This document shows, piece by piece, positions 27,222 to 35,663 of a stretch of 64,000 bases of DNA. Under the pieces are notes generated by a model. The model worked only from the letters and a program-made list of their open reading frames with translations. It was not told where the DNA came from and made no database searches. The stretch lies in NCBI GenBank assembly GCA_051418075.1, contig JBPRGG010000099.1:7146-71145 (forward strand), written 5' to 3'. Both the position numbers and the translations under genes were made by a program. Each line of letters begins with the position of its first letter. The first letter of the stretch is position 1. The stretch comes from JBPRGG01 sp051418075. Lineage in GTDB: Bacteria; Bacteroidota; Bacteroidia; Cytophagales; Cyclobacteriaceae.

Positions 27222-27551
27222 ATGGCTGAAGAAAAAAAACAAGAGGAAAACGCCAATAATCAAATAAATATTGAGCTTTCTGAAGAAATTGCAGAAGGAG
27301 TTTATACCAACCTGGCTATGATTGCCCACTCCAACAGTGAGTTTGTAATCGACTTCATCCGGCTCATGCCGGGAGTGCCTAAGGCCAAAGTTAAAAGCCG
27401 GGTTGTAATTACTCCCGAACATGCCAAAAGGCTACTGAATGCTTTGAAAGACAATATTAATAAATATGAAGAAACTTTTGGGCCAATCAAAAAAACTGAG
27501 GAAGCCCCAAAGTTTCCTATTAATTTTGGTGGAACTATCGGAGAGGCTTAA
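27222..27551 (+). CDS. DUF3467 family protein
   Basis: 109 aa small soluble protein of unknown function. I recognise the DUF3467 pattern: an acidic N-terminus, then INIELSEEIAEGVYTNLAMIAHSNSEFVIDFIRLMPG and a second strand-rich part SRVVITPEHAKRLLNALKDNINKYEETFG. It starts 10 bases after the rpoC stop without an intervening terminator, so it is probably co-transcribed with RNA polymerase. Position and size suggest an accessory factor for transcription or translation, but this is inference from context only. Confidence 0.82.
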   Translation: MAEEKKQEENANNQINIELSEEIAEGVYTNLAMIAHSNSEFVIDFIRLMPGVPKAKVKSRVVITPEHAKRLLNALKDNINKYEETFGPIKKTEEAPKFPINFGGTIGEA

Positions 27552-27578
27552 GTTTATCTTAAAAATAAAAACAATAAT

Positions 27579-27609
27579 TTTGAATAATTGCACTTATTAA
27601 ATACCTTTG
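27579..27609 (+). promoter_or_regulatory. Consensus Bacteroidota promoter of the str operon
   Basis: TTTG (27579-27582), 19 bases, TACCTTTG (27602-27609): an exact match to TTTG-N19-TAnnTTTG. The leader to the rpsL ATG is about 42 bases and A-rich. No terminator is visible between the DUF3467 gene and this promoter, so some read-through from rpoC is possible. Confidence 0.8.
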
Positions 27610-27654
27610 CACTCCGAAATTCGAAGAGGATAGATAATAATAAATAAATTATAA

Positions 27655-28032
27655 ATGCCAACTATACAACAATTAGTTAGAAAAGGAAGAGGTAAGTTGA
27701 CTTCAAAGTCAAAATCCCCTGCTTTGGATGCTTGTCCACAGCGCAGAGGAGTTTGTACCAGGGTATATACTACCACACCTAAAAAACCTAATTCAGCTAT
27801 GCGAAAGGTAGCCAGGGTCAGGTTAACTAACGGAAAAGAAGTGAATGCTTACATTCCGGGGGAAGGTCATAATTTACAGGAACACTCTATTGTATTGATC
27901 CGTGGAGGCCGGGTAAAAGATTTACCTGGAGTAAGATACCACATCATCAGGGGGGCATTGGATACTGCCGGAGTGAATGGAAGATTGCAGGCACGTTCCA
28001 AATATGGTGCTAAGAAACCTAAAGCGAAATAA
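27655..28032 (+). CDS. rpsL: 30S ribosomal protein S12
   Basis: 125 aa decoding-centre protein. Numbering coincides with E. coli: K43 in TPKKPNSA and K88 in GGRVKDLPGVRYH are both lysine, the streptomycin-sensitive state. It has the QRRGVCTRVYT segment and is first in the str operon rpsL-rpsG-fusA-rpsJ. Confidence 0.99.
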   Translation: MPTIQQLVRKGRGKLTSKSKSPALDACPQRRGVCTRVYTTTPKKPNSAMRKVARVRLTNGKEVNAYIPGEGHNLQEHSIVLIRGGRVKDLPGVRYHIIRGALDTAGVNGRLQARSKYGAKKPKAK

Positions 28033-28059
28033 ATAAACAATTATTGATCGGAAGTCGAC

Positions 28060-28527
28060 ATGAGAAAAGCTAAACCGAAGAAAAGATATATATTGCCAGA
28101 TCCTAAATTTAAGGATACCCTGGTATCAAAATTTGTAAATTACCTTATGGTGGATGGCAAAAAGAATAAAGCTTATGCTATTTTCTATGACGCTATTGGC
28201 TTGGTAGAAAAAAGAGCTGATGAAAATGGCCTGGAGGTATGGAAAAAAGCACTGAATAATATTATGCCTGCCGTAGAGGTTAAAAGCAGACGAGTTGGCG
28301 GAGCTACCTTTCAGGTACCCATGGAGGTAAGACCTGACAGGAAAGTGTCCCTGGGGATAAAGTGGCTGATTAGGTATGCCAGAGGTAGAGGTGAAAAAAC
28401 CATGGTAGAAAGATTGGCTGGTGAAATATTTTCTGCTTCTAAAGGTGAAGGAGCGGCAGTTAAGAAAAAAGATGATACACATCGAATGGCGGAGGCTAAT
28501 AAAGCATTTTCACATTTTAGATTTTAA
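28060..28527 (+). CDS. rpsG: 30S ribosomal protein S7
   Basis: 155 aa primary 16S-binding protein of the 30S head. It starts MRKAKPKKRYILPDPKF and contains KFVNYLMVDGKKNKAYAIFYDA and ALNNIMPAVEVKSRRVGGATFQVP. It ends with a basic loop and HRMAEANKAFSHFRF. In E. coli S7 represses the str mRNA; whether that holds here is unknown. The gap to fusA is 2 bases. Confidence 0.98.
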   Translation: MRKAKPKKRYILPDPKFKDTLVSKFVNYLMVDGKKNKAYAIFYDAIGLVEKRADENGLEVWKKALNNIMPAVEVKSRRVGGATFQVPMEVRPDRKVSLGIKWLIRYARGRGEKTMVERLAGEIFSASKGEGAAVKKKDDTHRMAEANKAFSHFRF

Positions 28528-28529
28528 TA

Positions 28530-30665
28530 ATGGCTAAGAAAGATTTAAAATTTTTAAGAAATATAGGCATCATGGCGCACATTGATGCCGGTAAAACGAC
28601 CACAACCGAAAGGATACTCTATTATACGGGATTGACCCATAAAATCGGCGAAGTTCATGAAGGAGCTGCCGTAATGGATTGGATGGAACAGGAACAGGAA
28701 CGGGGAATTACTATTACTTCCGCCGCTACTACTACTTTCTGGAAATATCCTACCCATCAGGGGCAACTTACTGATGACACCCAGGATTACAGGATCAATA
28801 TTATTGATACCCCTGGCCACGTGGATTTTACAGTGGAAGTAGAGCGCTCCCTGCGGGTATTGGATGGTTCAGTGGCGTTATTTTGTGCAGTTTCAGGGGT
28901 TGAACCTCAATCTGAAACAGTATGGAAGCAAGCTGACAAATACAGGGTGCCCCGGATATGTTTTGTAAATAAAATGGACCGGGCCGGAGCTGATTTCTTC
29001 AATGTGGTTACTGAGATTAAAGAAAAACTGGGTGCCAATCCGGTTCCTTTACAGATACCTATTGGTGCGGAAGATACTTTTAAAGGGGTGGTAGATTTGA
29101 TCGTTAACAAAGCCATCATCTGGAATGAAGAAGATAAGGGCATGACCTATGATGTAATAGATATTCCCGAAGACCTGGTAGAAACAGTGGAAGAATGGCG
29201 TCAGAAGTTGGTGGAAAGTGTAGCCGAATATGATGAAGCGCTACTGGAAAAATATTTTGAGGATCCGGATTCAATCACTACGGAAGAAATGATGGCCGCT
29301 ATCAGAAAAGCAGTGATTGACCTGTCATTCTCACCTGTACTGGTAGGTTCAGCCTTTAAGAACAAAGGAGTACAGGCATTGCTGGATGCAGTATGTGCTT
29401 ATTTACCTTCTCCTATTGATTTGCCTCCTGTAACTGGCAAACATCCTGATACTGAAGAAGAAATTATCAGAAAGCCTGAAGTGGATGAACCATTTGCTGC
29501 ATTGGCTTTTAAAATTGCTACAGATCCTTATGTGGGTAGATTAGCCTTTTTCAGGGTTTATTCGGGTACCTTAAATGCAGGTTCTTATATTTTCAATATG
29601 AGAACTGGCAAAAAGGAACGTATATCTCGCTTGTTGCAAATGCATTCCAATAAGCAAAATCCTATTGATAAAGTAGAAGCTGGAGATATTGCCGCAGGTG
29701 TGGGCTTCAAGGATATTAAAACAGGAGATACGCTGGTTGATGAAAAGAACCCCTTAGTACTGGAATCTATTACCTTTCCTGAGCCGGTTATTGGATATGC
29801 CATTGAAGCTAAAAAACAAGCAGATGTGGATAAGCTATCTATGGCTATCACCAAATTAGTGGAAGAAGACCCTACTCTGGTGGTACAGTCTGATGAAGAA
29901 ACTGGTCAGACCGTACTGAAAGGTATGGGAGAATTGCACCTTGAAATAATTATTGACAGATTGAGGCGTGAGTTTAAAGTGGAGATCAATCAGGGAGCTC
30001 CTCAGGTGGCGTATAAGGAATCCATTACCAATACCATTTCTCACAGGGAAGTATACAAAAAACAAACTGGTGGTAGAGGTAAGTTTGCTGATATTCAGTT
30101 TGAAATAGGACCTCGTGATGATGGACAAGTAGGAGGGCTTCAGTTCGAAAATAAGATAGTGGGTGGTTCTATACCTAAAGAATATATACCGGCTGTCCAG
30201 AAAGGATTTGAGCAGGCCATGAGAAACGGACCACTAGCCGGGTTCCAGGTTGAAGGTATGAAAGTGAAGTTGTTTGATGGTTCTTTTCATGATGTGGATT
30301 CTGATTCATTATCCTTCGAATTGGCCGCCAGAATTGGTTTTAGAACAGCTGCCAAAAAAGCATCTCCAAAACTACTTGAACCAATCATGGCCGTAGAAGT
30401 AGTAACACCGGATGAGTATACCGGGCCTGTTACCGGAGATATGAATAAAAGAAGAGGTATAATGAAAAACATGGATACCAAAGGTATCTCTAAAGTGATC
30501 AAAGCAGATGTGCCATTGGCTGAATTGTTTGGATATGTAACTGATTTGCGTACCATCTCTTCCGGACGGGCTTTGGCCACACTTACTTTCTCGCATTATG
30601 ATGTAGTACCAACGAATCTGGCTGAGAACGTAATCAGTAAAGTAAAAGGAGCAGTTGTAAGTTAA
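28530..30665 (+). CDS. fusA: Elongation factor G
   Basis: Translocase GTPase (711 aa, five domains). The P-loop AHIDAGKTT is at residues 16-24, then QERGITITSAATTTFW (switch I), DTPGHVDFTVEVERSLRVLDG, NKMDR and GSAFKNKG. Domain IV has the TGGRGKFADIQFEIGP segment. The conserved MDWMEQEQERGIT and the str-operon location mark it as the housekeeping copy. EF-G also works with the frr product in this window for ribosome recycling. Confidence 0.99.
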   Translation: MAKKDLKFLRNIGIMAHIDAGKTTTTERILYYTGLTHKIGEVHEGAAVMDWMEQEQERGITITSAATTTFWKYPTHQGQLTDDTQDYRINIIDTPGHVDFTVEVERSLRVLDGSVALFCAVSGVEPQSETVWKQADKYRVPRICFVNKMDRAGADFFNVVTEIKEKLGANPVPLQIPIGAEDTFKGVVDLIVNKAIIWNEEDKGMTYDVIDIPEDLVETVEEWRQKLVESVAEYDEALLEKYFEDPDSITTEEMMAAIRKAVIDLSFSPVLVGSAFKNKGVQALLDAVCAYLPSPIDLPPVTGKHPDTEEEIIRKPEVDEPFAALAFKIATDPYVGRLAFFRVYSGTLNAGSYIFNMRTGKKERISRLLQMHSNKQNPIDKVEAGDIAAGVGFKDIKTGDTLVDEKNPLVLESITFPEPVIGYAIEAKKQADVDKLSMAITKLVEEDPTLVVQSDEETGQTVLKGMGELHLEIIIDRLRREFKVEINQGAPQVAYKESITNTISHREVYKKQTGGRGKFADIQFEIGPRDDGQVGGLQFENKIVGGSIPKEYIPAVQKGFEQAMRNGPLAGFQVEGMKVKLFDGSFHDVDSDSLSFELAARIGFRTAAKKASPKLLEPIMAVEVVTPDEYTGPVTGDMNKRRGIMKNMDTKGISKVIKADVPLAELFGYVTDLRTISSGRALATLTFSHYDVVPTNLAENVISKVKGAVVS

Positions 30666-30677
30666 TATAAATTTTCG

Positions 30678-30983
30678 ATGAATCAGAAAATCAGAATAAA
30701 GCTAAAGTCTTACGATCATAATTTGGTGGATAAGTCTTCTGAAAAAATTGTAAGAGCAGTAAAAACTACTGGAGCTGTGGTGAGTGGGCCTATTCCGCTT
30801 CCAACAGAAAAGGAGATTTTTACAGTTTTACGGTCACCCCACGTGAATAAGAAATCACGGGAGCAGTTTCAGTTATGCACCTACAAGCGACTGGTGGACA
30901 TTTATTCCAACAGCACTAAAACGGTAGATGCTTTAATGAAACTTGAACTGCCCAGTGGTGTTGACGTAGAAATTAAAGTATAA
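30678..30983 (+). CDS. rpsJ: 30S ribosomal protein S10
   Basis: 101 aa. It has IRIKLKSYDHNLVDKSSEKIVRA and the FTVLRSPHVNKKSREQFQ loop, with VDVEIKV at the end. S10 also binds the NusG KOW domain in other bacteria. Here it is last in the str operon, 12 bases after fusA, and is separated from rplC by a strong terminator and a new promoter. Confidence 0.98.
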   Translation: MNQKIRIKLKSYDHNLVDKSSEKIVRAVKTTGAVVSGPIPLPTEKEIFTVLRSPHVNKKSREQFQLCTYKRLVDIYSNSTKTVDALMKLELPSGVDVEIKV

Positions 30984-31004
30984 ATACTTTACCAAAAAAT
31001 CCTG

Positions 31005-31040
31005 AAAGAACCAATAATATTCACTATTGGTTCTTTTTTT
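31005..31040 (+). terminator. Strong intrinsic terminator after rpsJ
   Basis: AAAGAACCAATA (31005-31016) and TATTGGTTCTTT (31025-31036) form a perfect 12-bp stem with an 8-base loop and a T run to 31040. It ends the str operon 21 bases after rpsJ. Confidence 0.9.
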
Positions 31041-31077
31041 ATGGTTAAGTAATAATTAAAAAATTATTAATAGGTTT

Positions 31078-31108
31078 TTTGTACCTTGTAAGTAATTTGC
31101 TATCTTTG
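31078..31108 (+). promoter_or_regulatory. Consensus Bacteroidota promoter for the rplC operon
   Basis: TTTG (31078-31081), 19 bases, TATCTTTG (31101-31108): an exact consensus. Transcription should begin near 31112, giving a 55-60 base leader that contains the hairpin at 31125-31151. Confidence 0.8.
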
Positions 31109-31124
31109 CAGTCCTTTACGGGGA

Positions 31125-31151
31125 GGTCTGTGTGAAAATTAAAACACAACC
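31125..31151 (+). promoter_or_regulatory. Leader hairpin upstream of rplC
   Basis: GGT-C-TGTGT (31125-31133) pairs with ACACA-ACC (31144-31151) with one bulged C. It lies between the predicted transcription start and the rplC ATG at 31169, where many bacteria place a ribosomal-protein autoregulatory element. Which protein, if any, binds is unknown. Confidence 0.4.
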
Positions 31152-31168
31152 AATTTAAGAGTAGAAAA

Positions 31169-31801
31169 ATGTCTGGAATAATTGGAAAAAAAATAGGGAT
31201 GACCAGTTACTACGATGCCGACGGTAAGAGTGTGGCATGTACTTTGATAGAGGCAGGGCCTTGCGTAGTAACTCACGTTAAAAATGAGGAATCAGACGGA
31301 TATACCGCTGTTCAACTGAGCTATGGCGAAAGAAAAGAAAAAAGAACGCCTAAAGCCTTAAAGGGTCATTTTGATCGGGCCAATACCACACCCAAGAAGA
31401 AAACAGTAGAGTTCAGAGACTTCAGAGTGGAATTTGAAGGAGGGGTTAAGCTGGGGCAATCTGTGAGGGTAGGAGAAGTATTTAAAGAAGGAGATTTTCT
31501 GGATGCTATTGGCAAATCTAAAGGTAAAGGTTTTCAGGGTGTGGTAAAAAGACATGGCTTTAGAGGAGTTGGTGAAACCACCCATGGTCAGCATAACCGG
31601 GCCAGACACCCGGGTTCTATTGGTGCCTGTTCTTATCCATCCCGTGTATTTAAAGGACTTAGAATGGCTGGCAGAATGGGAGGAGAGCGCGTGAAGGTAT
31701 TAAACCTGCGGGTGATGAAGATCATTCCGGATAAGAATCTTGTACTGATAAGCGGTTCTGTTCCAGGATCAAAGAATTCTTATATAATCTTAGAGAAATA
31801 G
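31169..31801 (+). CDS. rplC: 50S ribosomal protein L3
   Basis: 210 aa. It begins SGIIGKKIGMTSYYDADGK and contains GKGFQGVVKRHGFRG and the central THGQHNRARHPGSIGACSYPSRVFKGLRMAGRMG loop that reaches the peptidyl-transferase centre. It is first in the long S10/spc/alpha cluster here because rpsJ has been left behind in the str operon. Confidence 0.99.
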   Translation: MSGIIGKKIGMTSYYDADGKSVACTLIEAGPCVVTHVKNEESDGYTAVQLSYGERKEKRTPKALKGHFDRANTTPKKKTVEFRDFRVEFEGGVKLGQSVRVGEVFKEGDFLDAIGKSKGKGFQGVVKRHGFRGVGETTHGQHNRARHPGSIGACSYPSRVFKGLRMAGRMGGERVKVLNLRVMKIIPDKNLVLISGSVPGSKNSYIILEK

Positions 31802-31805
31802 GAAA

Positions 31806-32435
31806 ATGGAATTAATTATTAAAAATAGCAACGGGGAAGATACGGGCAGAAAAGTCAATTTACCGGAATCAATATTTAATATTGAACCAAATGATCATGC
31901 CATCTATTTGGATGTAAAACAATATTTGGCCAATCAAAGACAAGGTACCCATAAATCTAAGGAAAGAGCAGAGATTACCGGATCCACCAAAAAGATCAAA
32001 AGACAAAAAGGTACTGGTACTGCCCGGGCAGGAAGTATAAAATCCCCGGTATTTGTTGGAGGTGGTAGGGTATTTGGCCCCAAACCCCGCGATTATAGCT
32101 TTAAGTTGAATAAGAAGCTTAAAGATCTGGCTAAAAAATCAGTGCTCACCTATAAAGCCAAAGATAACCAAATAGCAGTACTGGAAAAACTTGATATCGC
32201 CGCACCTAAGACCAAAGATTACCTGAAACTCCTGACCAACCTGGCTGTCAATGAAAAGAAAACATTATTTATTCTACCTGAGCCAGACCAAAATATTTAT
32301 TTATCCAGCCGAAATTTAAAAAACAGCAAAGTTACTACTGTTAATGCCATCAGCACTTATGATTTGTTGCATTGTGATTGGCTTATTTTAAGTGAGAACG
32401 CGGTTGAAAAGATTGAAAACTTATTAAGCAAATAA
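31806..32435 (+). CDS. rplD: 50S ribosomal protein L4
   Basis: 209 aa. The extended loop QRQGTHKSKERAEITGSTKKIKRQKGTGTARAGSIKSPVFVGGG lines the peptide exit tunnel near the macrolide site. The globular part follows with LKDLAKKSVLTYKA. It starts 4 bases after rplC. In E. coli L4 represses the S10 operon. Confidence 0.98.
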   Translation: MELIIKNSNGEDTGRKVNLPESIFNIEPNDHAIYLDVKQYLANQRQGTHKSKERAEITGSTKKIKRQKGTGTARAGSIKSPVFVGGGRVFGPKPRDYSFKLNKKLKDLAKKSVLTYKAKDNQIAVLEKLDIAAPKTKDYLKLLTNLAVNEKKTLFILPEPDQNIYLSSRNLKNSKVTTVNAISTYDLLHCDWLILSENAVEKIENLLSK

Positions 32436-32439
32436 TAAA

Positions 32440-32727
32440 ATGAATGTATTAGTAAGTCCACTTGTTACTGAAAAAATGTCCGATCTGAATGAGAAGGGCA
32501 AATATGGATTTTTGGTGGAAAAAGAAGCCAATAAAATCCAGATTAAAAATGCCGTAGAAAGCATGTATGGCGTGAATGTGGAGAGCGTAAGGACTATGCG
32601 GTATCTGGGTAAGGAAAAATCCAGATATACCAAATCCAAAATTATCGTAGGGAGAAGACCTTCGTATAAAAAAGCTATAGTAACTGTGGCTGAAGGTGAA
32701 GTTATTGATTTTTACAGTGGAATATAA
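32440..32727 (+). CDS. rplW: 50S ribosomal protein L23
   Basis: 95 aa exit-tunnel rim protein, docking site for trigger factor and SRP. It has VLVSPLVTEKMSDL and YGFLVEKEANKIQIKNAVE, VNVESVRTM, and a basic loop. It is 4 bases after rplD. Confidence 0.97.
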   Translation: MNVLVSPLVTEKMSDLNEKGKYGFLVEKEANKIQIKNAVESMYGVNVESVRTMRYLGKEKSRYTKSKIIVGRRPSYKKAIVTVAEGEVIDFYSGI

Positions 32728-32737
32728 TTGATTTGAA

Positions 32738-33562
32738 ATGGCAATCAAGAAATTAAGACCTATAACCCCGGGACAAAGATTTAGAATGGCTTCAAATTTT
32801 GAAACCATTACTAAAGGAAAGCCGGAAAAAAGATTAGTAAGCCCCCAAACTAAAACTGGAGGACGAAATAATCAGGGAAGGATGACAGTCAGAAATGTGG
32901 GGGGCGGTCATAAAAGAAAACTTAGAAACATCGATTTTAAAAGAAATAAATTAGGAATTCCTGCTACGGTAAAAGCCATTGAATATGATCCGTCCAGATC
33001 AGCCAGGATCGCCTTGATTTTTTATGCTGATGGCGTAAAGTCTTATATTTTGGCTCCAAATGGAATTAAGGTGGGTCAACAAATTATTGCTGGACAGGAT
33101 GTTGCGCCGGAAGTGGGTAATACTTTGCCTTTAAGCAAAATTCCTTTGGGTACTATCATTCATAATGTAGAATTACAACCCGGTCAAGGCGGCGTATTGG
33201 CCCGAAGCGCCGGTTCTTACCTGCAGTTATTGGCCAGGGAAGGTAAATATGCCACTGTGAAATTGCCTTCAGGAGAAATGAGAATGGTGCTGGTGAAATG
33301 TATGGCCACTGTAGGTTCTGTTTCAAATGCTGATCATATGAATGAGAAGTTGGGTAAAGCAGGAAGAAACCGGTGGCTGGGAAAACGACCCAGAGTGAGA
33401 GGGGTTGCAATGAACCCGGTTGATCATCCCATGGGCGGTGGAGAAGGAAAAGCTTCAGGAGGCCATCCCAGATCAAGAACCGGTTTATATTCTAAAGGTA
33501 AAAAGACCAGACCAGTAAATAAATACTCCAATAATTTAATTATCAGTAGAAGAAAATCATAA
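32738..33562 (+). CDS. rplB: 50S ribosomal protein L2
   Basis: 274 aa, essential for subunit joining and near the peptidyl-transferase centre. It has the PTTPG-like start (KLRPITPGQRFR), GRNNQGRMTVRNVGGGHKRKLR, and the C-terminal RGVAMNPVDHPMGGGEGKASGGHP segment with the conserved histidine. Its TAA overlaps the ATG of rpsS by one base (TAATG), suggesting translational coupling. Confidence 0.99.
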   Translation: MAIKKLRPITPGQRFRMASNFETITKGKPEKRLVSPQTKTGGRNNQGRMTVRNVGGGHKRKLRNIDFKRNKLGIPATVKAIEYDPSRSARIALIFYADGVKSYILAPNGIKVGQQIIAGQDVAPEVGNTLPLSKIPLGTIIHNVELQPGQGGVLARSAGSYLQLLAREGKYATVKLPSGEMRMVLVKCMATVGSVSNADHMNEKLGKAGRNRWLGKRPRVRGVAMNPVDHPMGGGEGKASGGHPRSRTGLYSKGKKTRPVNKYSNNLIISRRKS

Positions 33563-33840
33563 TGGGAAGATCATTAAAAAAAGGACCTTATATAGATGTC
33601 CGTCTGGAAAAGAAAGTTGACGTTATGAATGAATCCGGGAAAAAGTCTGTCATTAAGACCTGGTCCAGAAGATCAATGATTTCTCCGGATTTTGTAGGTC
33701 ATACATTTGCCGTGCATAACGGAAATAAGTTTATCCCGGTATATGTCACTGAAAATATGGTGGGTCATAAGTTTGGAGAATTTGCTCCTACCAGAACTTT
33801 CAGAGGGCATATTGCTAAAAAAGATAAAGGAAAAAGATAA
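33562..33840 (+). CDS. rpsS: 30S ribosomal protein S19
   Basis: 92 aa head protein. It begins GRSLKKGPYIDVRLEKKV and has IKTWSRRSMISPDFVGHTFAVHNG and FAPTRTFRGH. Its start overlaps the stop of rplB by one base. Confidence 0.98.
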   Translation: MGRSLKKGPYIDVRLEKKVDVMNESGKKSVIKTWSRRSMISPDFVGHTFAVHNGNKFIPVYVTENMVGHKFGEFAPTRTFRGHIAKKDKGKR

Positions 33841-33866
33841 TAGATAGTAAAAGATATAAATAGATC

Positions 33867-34238
33867 ATGGAAGCAATTGCCAAATTAAACAATTACCCGA
33901 CACCGTCCAGAAAAATGAGGTTGATCGCCGATTTGATCAGGGGGCAAAAGGTAAACAAAGCCCTGAGTATGTTAAAATACCAGCCACAAAAGGGATCTAC
34001 TGCTATTGAAAAACTTTTACTATCTGCCATTTCTAACTGGCAGCAGATTAATGAAGACCTTAAACTGGAAGAGGCTGATCTGTATGTAAAGGAAGTGAAA
34101 GTAGATGGTGGCCGGATCTTAAAAAGACTGAGACCAGCTCCACAGGGCAGAGCCCACCGAATCAGGAAAAGATCCAACCATGTCACCATTGTCATCGATA
34201 GTTTTGGTAACAATGAGGCAGAAAATGACAATGAATAA
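33867..34238 (+). CDS. rplV: 50S ribosomal protein L22
   Basis: 123 aa. The core has YPTPSRKMRLIADLIRGQKVNKALSMLKY, and the beta hairpin DGGRILKRLRPAPQGRAHRIRKRSNHVTI lines the exit tunnel. A short acidic tail (NNEAENDNE) extends past the usual end. The gap to rpsS is 26 bases. Confidence 0.97.
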   Translation: MEAIAKLNNYPTPSRKMRLIADLIRGQKVNKALSMLKYQPQKGSTAIEKLLLSAISNWQQINEDLKLEEADLYVKEVKVDGGRILKRLRPAPQGRAHRIRKRSNHVTIVIDSFGNNEAENDNE

Positions 34239-34254
34239 AATAAATTAGTATATA

Positions 34255-35001
34255 ATGGGACAAAAAGTAAATCCGATAGGGTTAAGATTAGGCATAATTA
34301 AAGGATGGGATTCCAACTGGTATGGTGGAAAGACTTTTCCTGATAAACTGATCGAGGATCATAATATCAGAAAATATATCGACGCACGTATTCCTAAAGG
34401 AGGTATTTCCAAAGTAGTTATCGAAAGAACCCTAAAGCGAATAACTTTAACAATACATACTGCCAGACCTGGTGTGGTAATTGGAAAAGGTGGTGCAGAA
34501 GTAGATAAGATCAAGGAGGAGTTGAAAAAAATTACCGGCAAAGATGTTCAGATCAATATTTTCGAAATCAAAAGACCTGAACTGGATGCCAAGTTAGTAG
34601 GCGAATCCATCGCTCAGCAGCTGGAGGCCAGGATCTCTTACCGTCGGGCTATGAAGCAATCTATAGCTTCGGCTATCCGGGTAGGTGCCCAGGGTATCAA
34701 GATCAAAGTATCAGGCCGATTGGGAGGAGCTGAAATGGCCCGTACAGAACAATATAAGGAAGGAAGGATCCCATTACATACCCTTAGAGCCGATATTGAC
34801 TATGCAGTTTCTGAAGCCAATACCGTGTATGGAAAGATTGGGATCAAAGTATGGATTTTCAGAGGCGAAATTTATGGCAAACGCGATTTATCACCCAACG
34901 TTGGAGTCACTTCTAATGCACCCGGAGGAGACAGACCAGGTGGTGGCCGAAGGAAAAGAGATGATCGGAGTGGCCCTCCAAAAAGGAGAAGAAGATCATA
35001 A
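34255..35001 (+). CDS. rpsC: 30S ribosomal protein S3
   Basis: 248 aa. The N-terminal KH domain has TIHTARPGVVIGKGGAEVDKI and the C-terminal domain SGRLGGAEMARTEQYKEGRIPLHTLRADIDYA. The last 25 residues are a basic, glycine/proline-rich tail (PGGDRPGGGRRKRDDRSG, then a run of arginines) that extends beyond the E. coli protein. It forms the mRNA entry channel with S4 and S5. The 42-base gap to rplP is the longest in this part of the operon. Confidence 0.98.
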   Translation: MGQKVNPIGLRLGIIKGWDSNWYGGKTFPDKLIEDHNIRKYIDARIPKGGISKVVIERTLKRITLTIHTARPGVVIGKGGAEVDKIKEELKKITGKDVQINIFEIKRPELDAKLVGESIAQQLEARISYRRAMKQSIASAIRVGAQGIKIKVSGRLGGAEMARTEQYKEGRIPLHTLRADIDYAVSEANTVYGKIGIKVWIFRGEIYGKRDLSPNVGVTSNAPGGDRPGGGRRKRDDRSGPPKRRRRS

Positions 35002-35043
35002 CAGATTTTTTTTAGAAGTAGAATATTTTAAAAATATTAAATA

Positions 35044-35463
35044 ATGTTACAGCCGAAAAGAACGAAATTCAGGAAAAAGCAGAAAGGCAGAGTGCGAGGT
35101 ATTGCCCAACGTGGTCATACCATTACCTTTGGAGAATTTGCGATTAAGACCTTGGAAATAGGAAGATTGACCAGCCGCCAGATTGAAGCTGCCCGTATTG
35201 CTGTAACCAGGGCCATGAAGAGAGAGGGTCAGGTTTGGATCAGGATATTCCCGGATAAGCCCATTACTAAAAAACCTGCTGAAGTACGAATGGGTAAAGG
35301 TAAAGGAGCTCCTGAATATTGGGTAGCTCCGGTAAGACCAGGCAGGATCTTATTCGAATGCGGAGGTGTAAGTAAAGAATTAGCCCAGGAAGCTTTAAGA
35401 TTAGCCTCCCAGAAATTACCGGTTAAAACTAAATTTGTGGTAAGAAGAGATTTAGCATCATGA
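35044..35463 (+). CDS. rplP: 50S ribosomal protein L16
   Basis: 139 aa, between the A-site tRNA and the peptidyl-transferase centre. It has MLQPKRTKFRKKQKGRVRG, RQIEAARIAVTRAMKREGQVWIRIFPDKP and MGKGKGAPEYWVAPVRPGRILFE. The rpmC ATG overlaps its stop (ATGA, 35460-35463). Confidence 0.98.
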   Translation: MLQPKRTKFRKKQKGRVRGIAQRGHTITFGEFAIKTLEIGRLTSRQIEAARIAVTRAMKREGQVWIRIFPDKPITKKPAEVRMGKGKGAPEYWVAPVRPGRILFECGGVSKELAQEALRLASQKLPVKTKFVVRRDLAS

Positions 35464-35660
35464 AAAAATATGCAGAAATAAAAACCCTCACACTGGATGA
35501 GCTTACTCAACGGCTGGAGGCTGAACAGGATAACTATCAAAAGTTAAAATTTGCCCATGCAATTACTCCTATTGAAAACCCTATGAAAATTAAGGAAAAC
35601 AGAAGGTTAATTGCAAGGCTTAAAACACAAATTAGCATAAAAAATAGAGAAAATAATTAA
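35460..35660 (+). CDS. rpmC: 50S ribosomal protein L29
   Basis: 66 aa two-helix protein at the exit tunnel. It has LTLDELTQRLEAEQDNYQKLKFAHAI, then a basic second helix NRRLIARLKTQ. A 4-base overlap with rplP indicates coupled translation. Confidence 0.94.
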   Translation: MKKYAEIKTLTLDELTQRLEAEQDNYQKLKFAHAITPIENPMKIKENRRLIARLKTQISIKNRENN

Positions 35661-35663
35661 GCC

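Noticed and set aside
34685..35044. 119-codon open frame overlapping rpsC in another frame and ending at the rplP start
   Set aside because: It lies almost wholly inside rpsC, has no family resemblance, and its length is explained by the constrained codon usage of the ribosomal gene. The true coding frame there is unambiguous.
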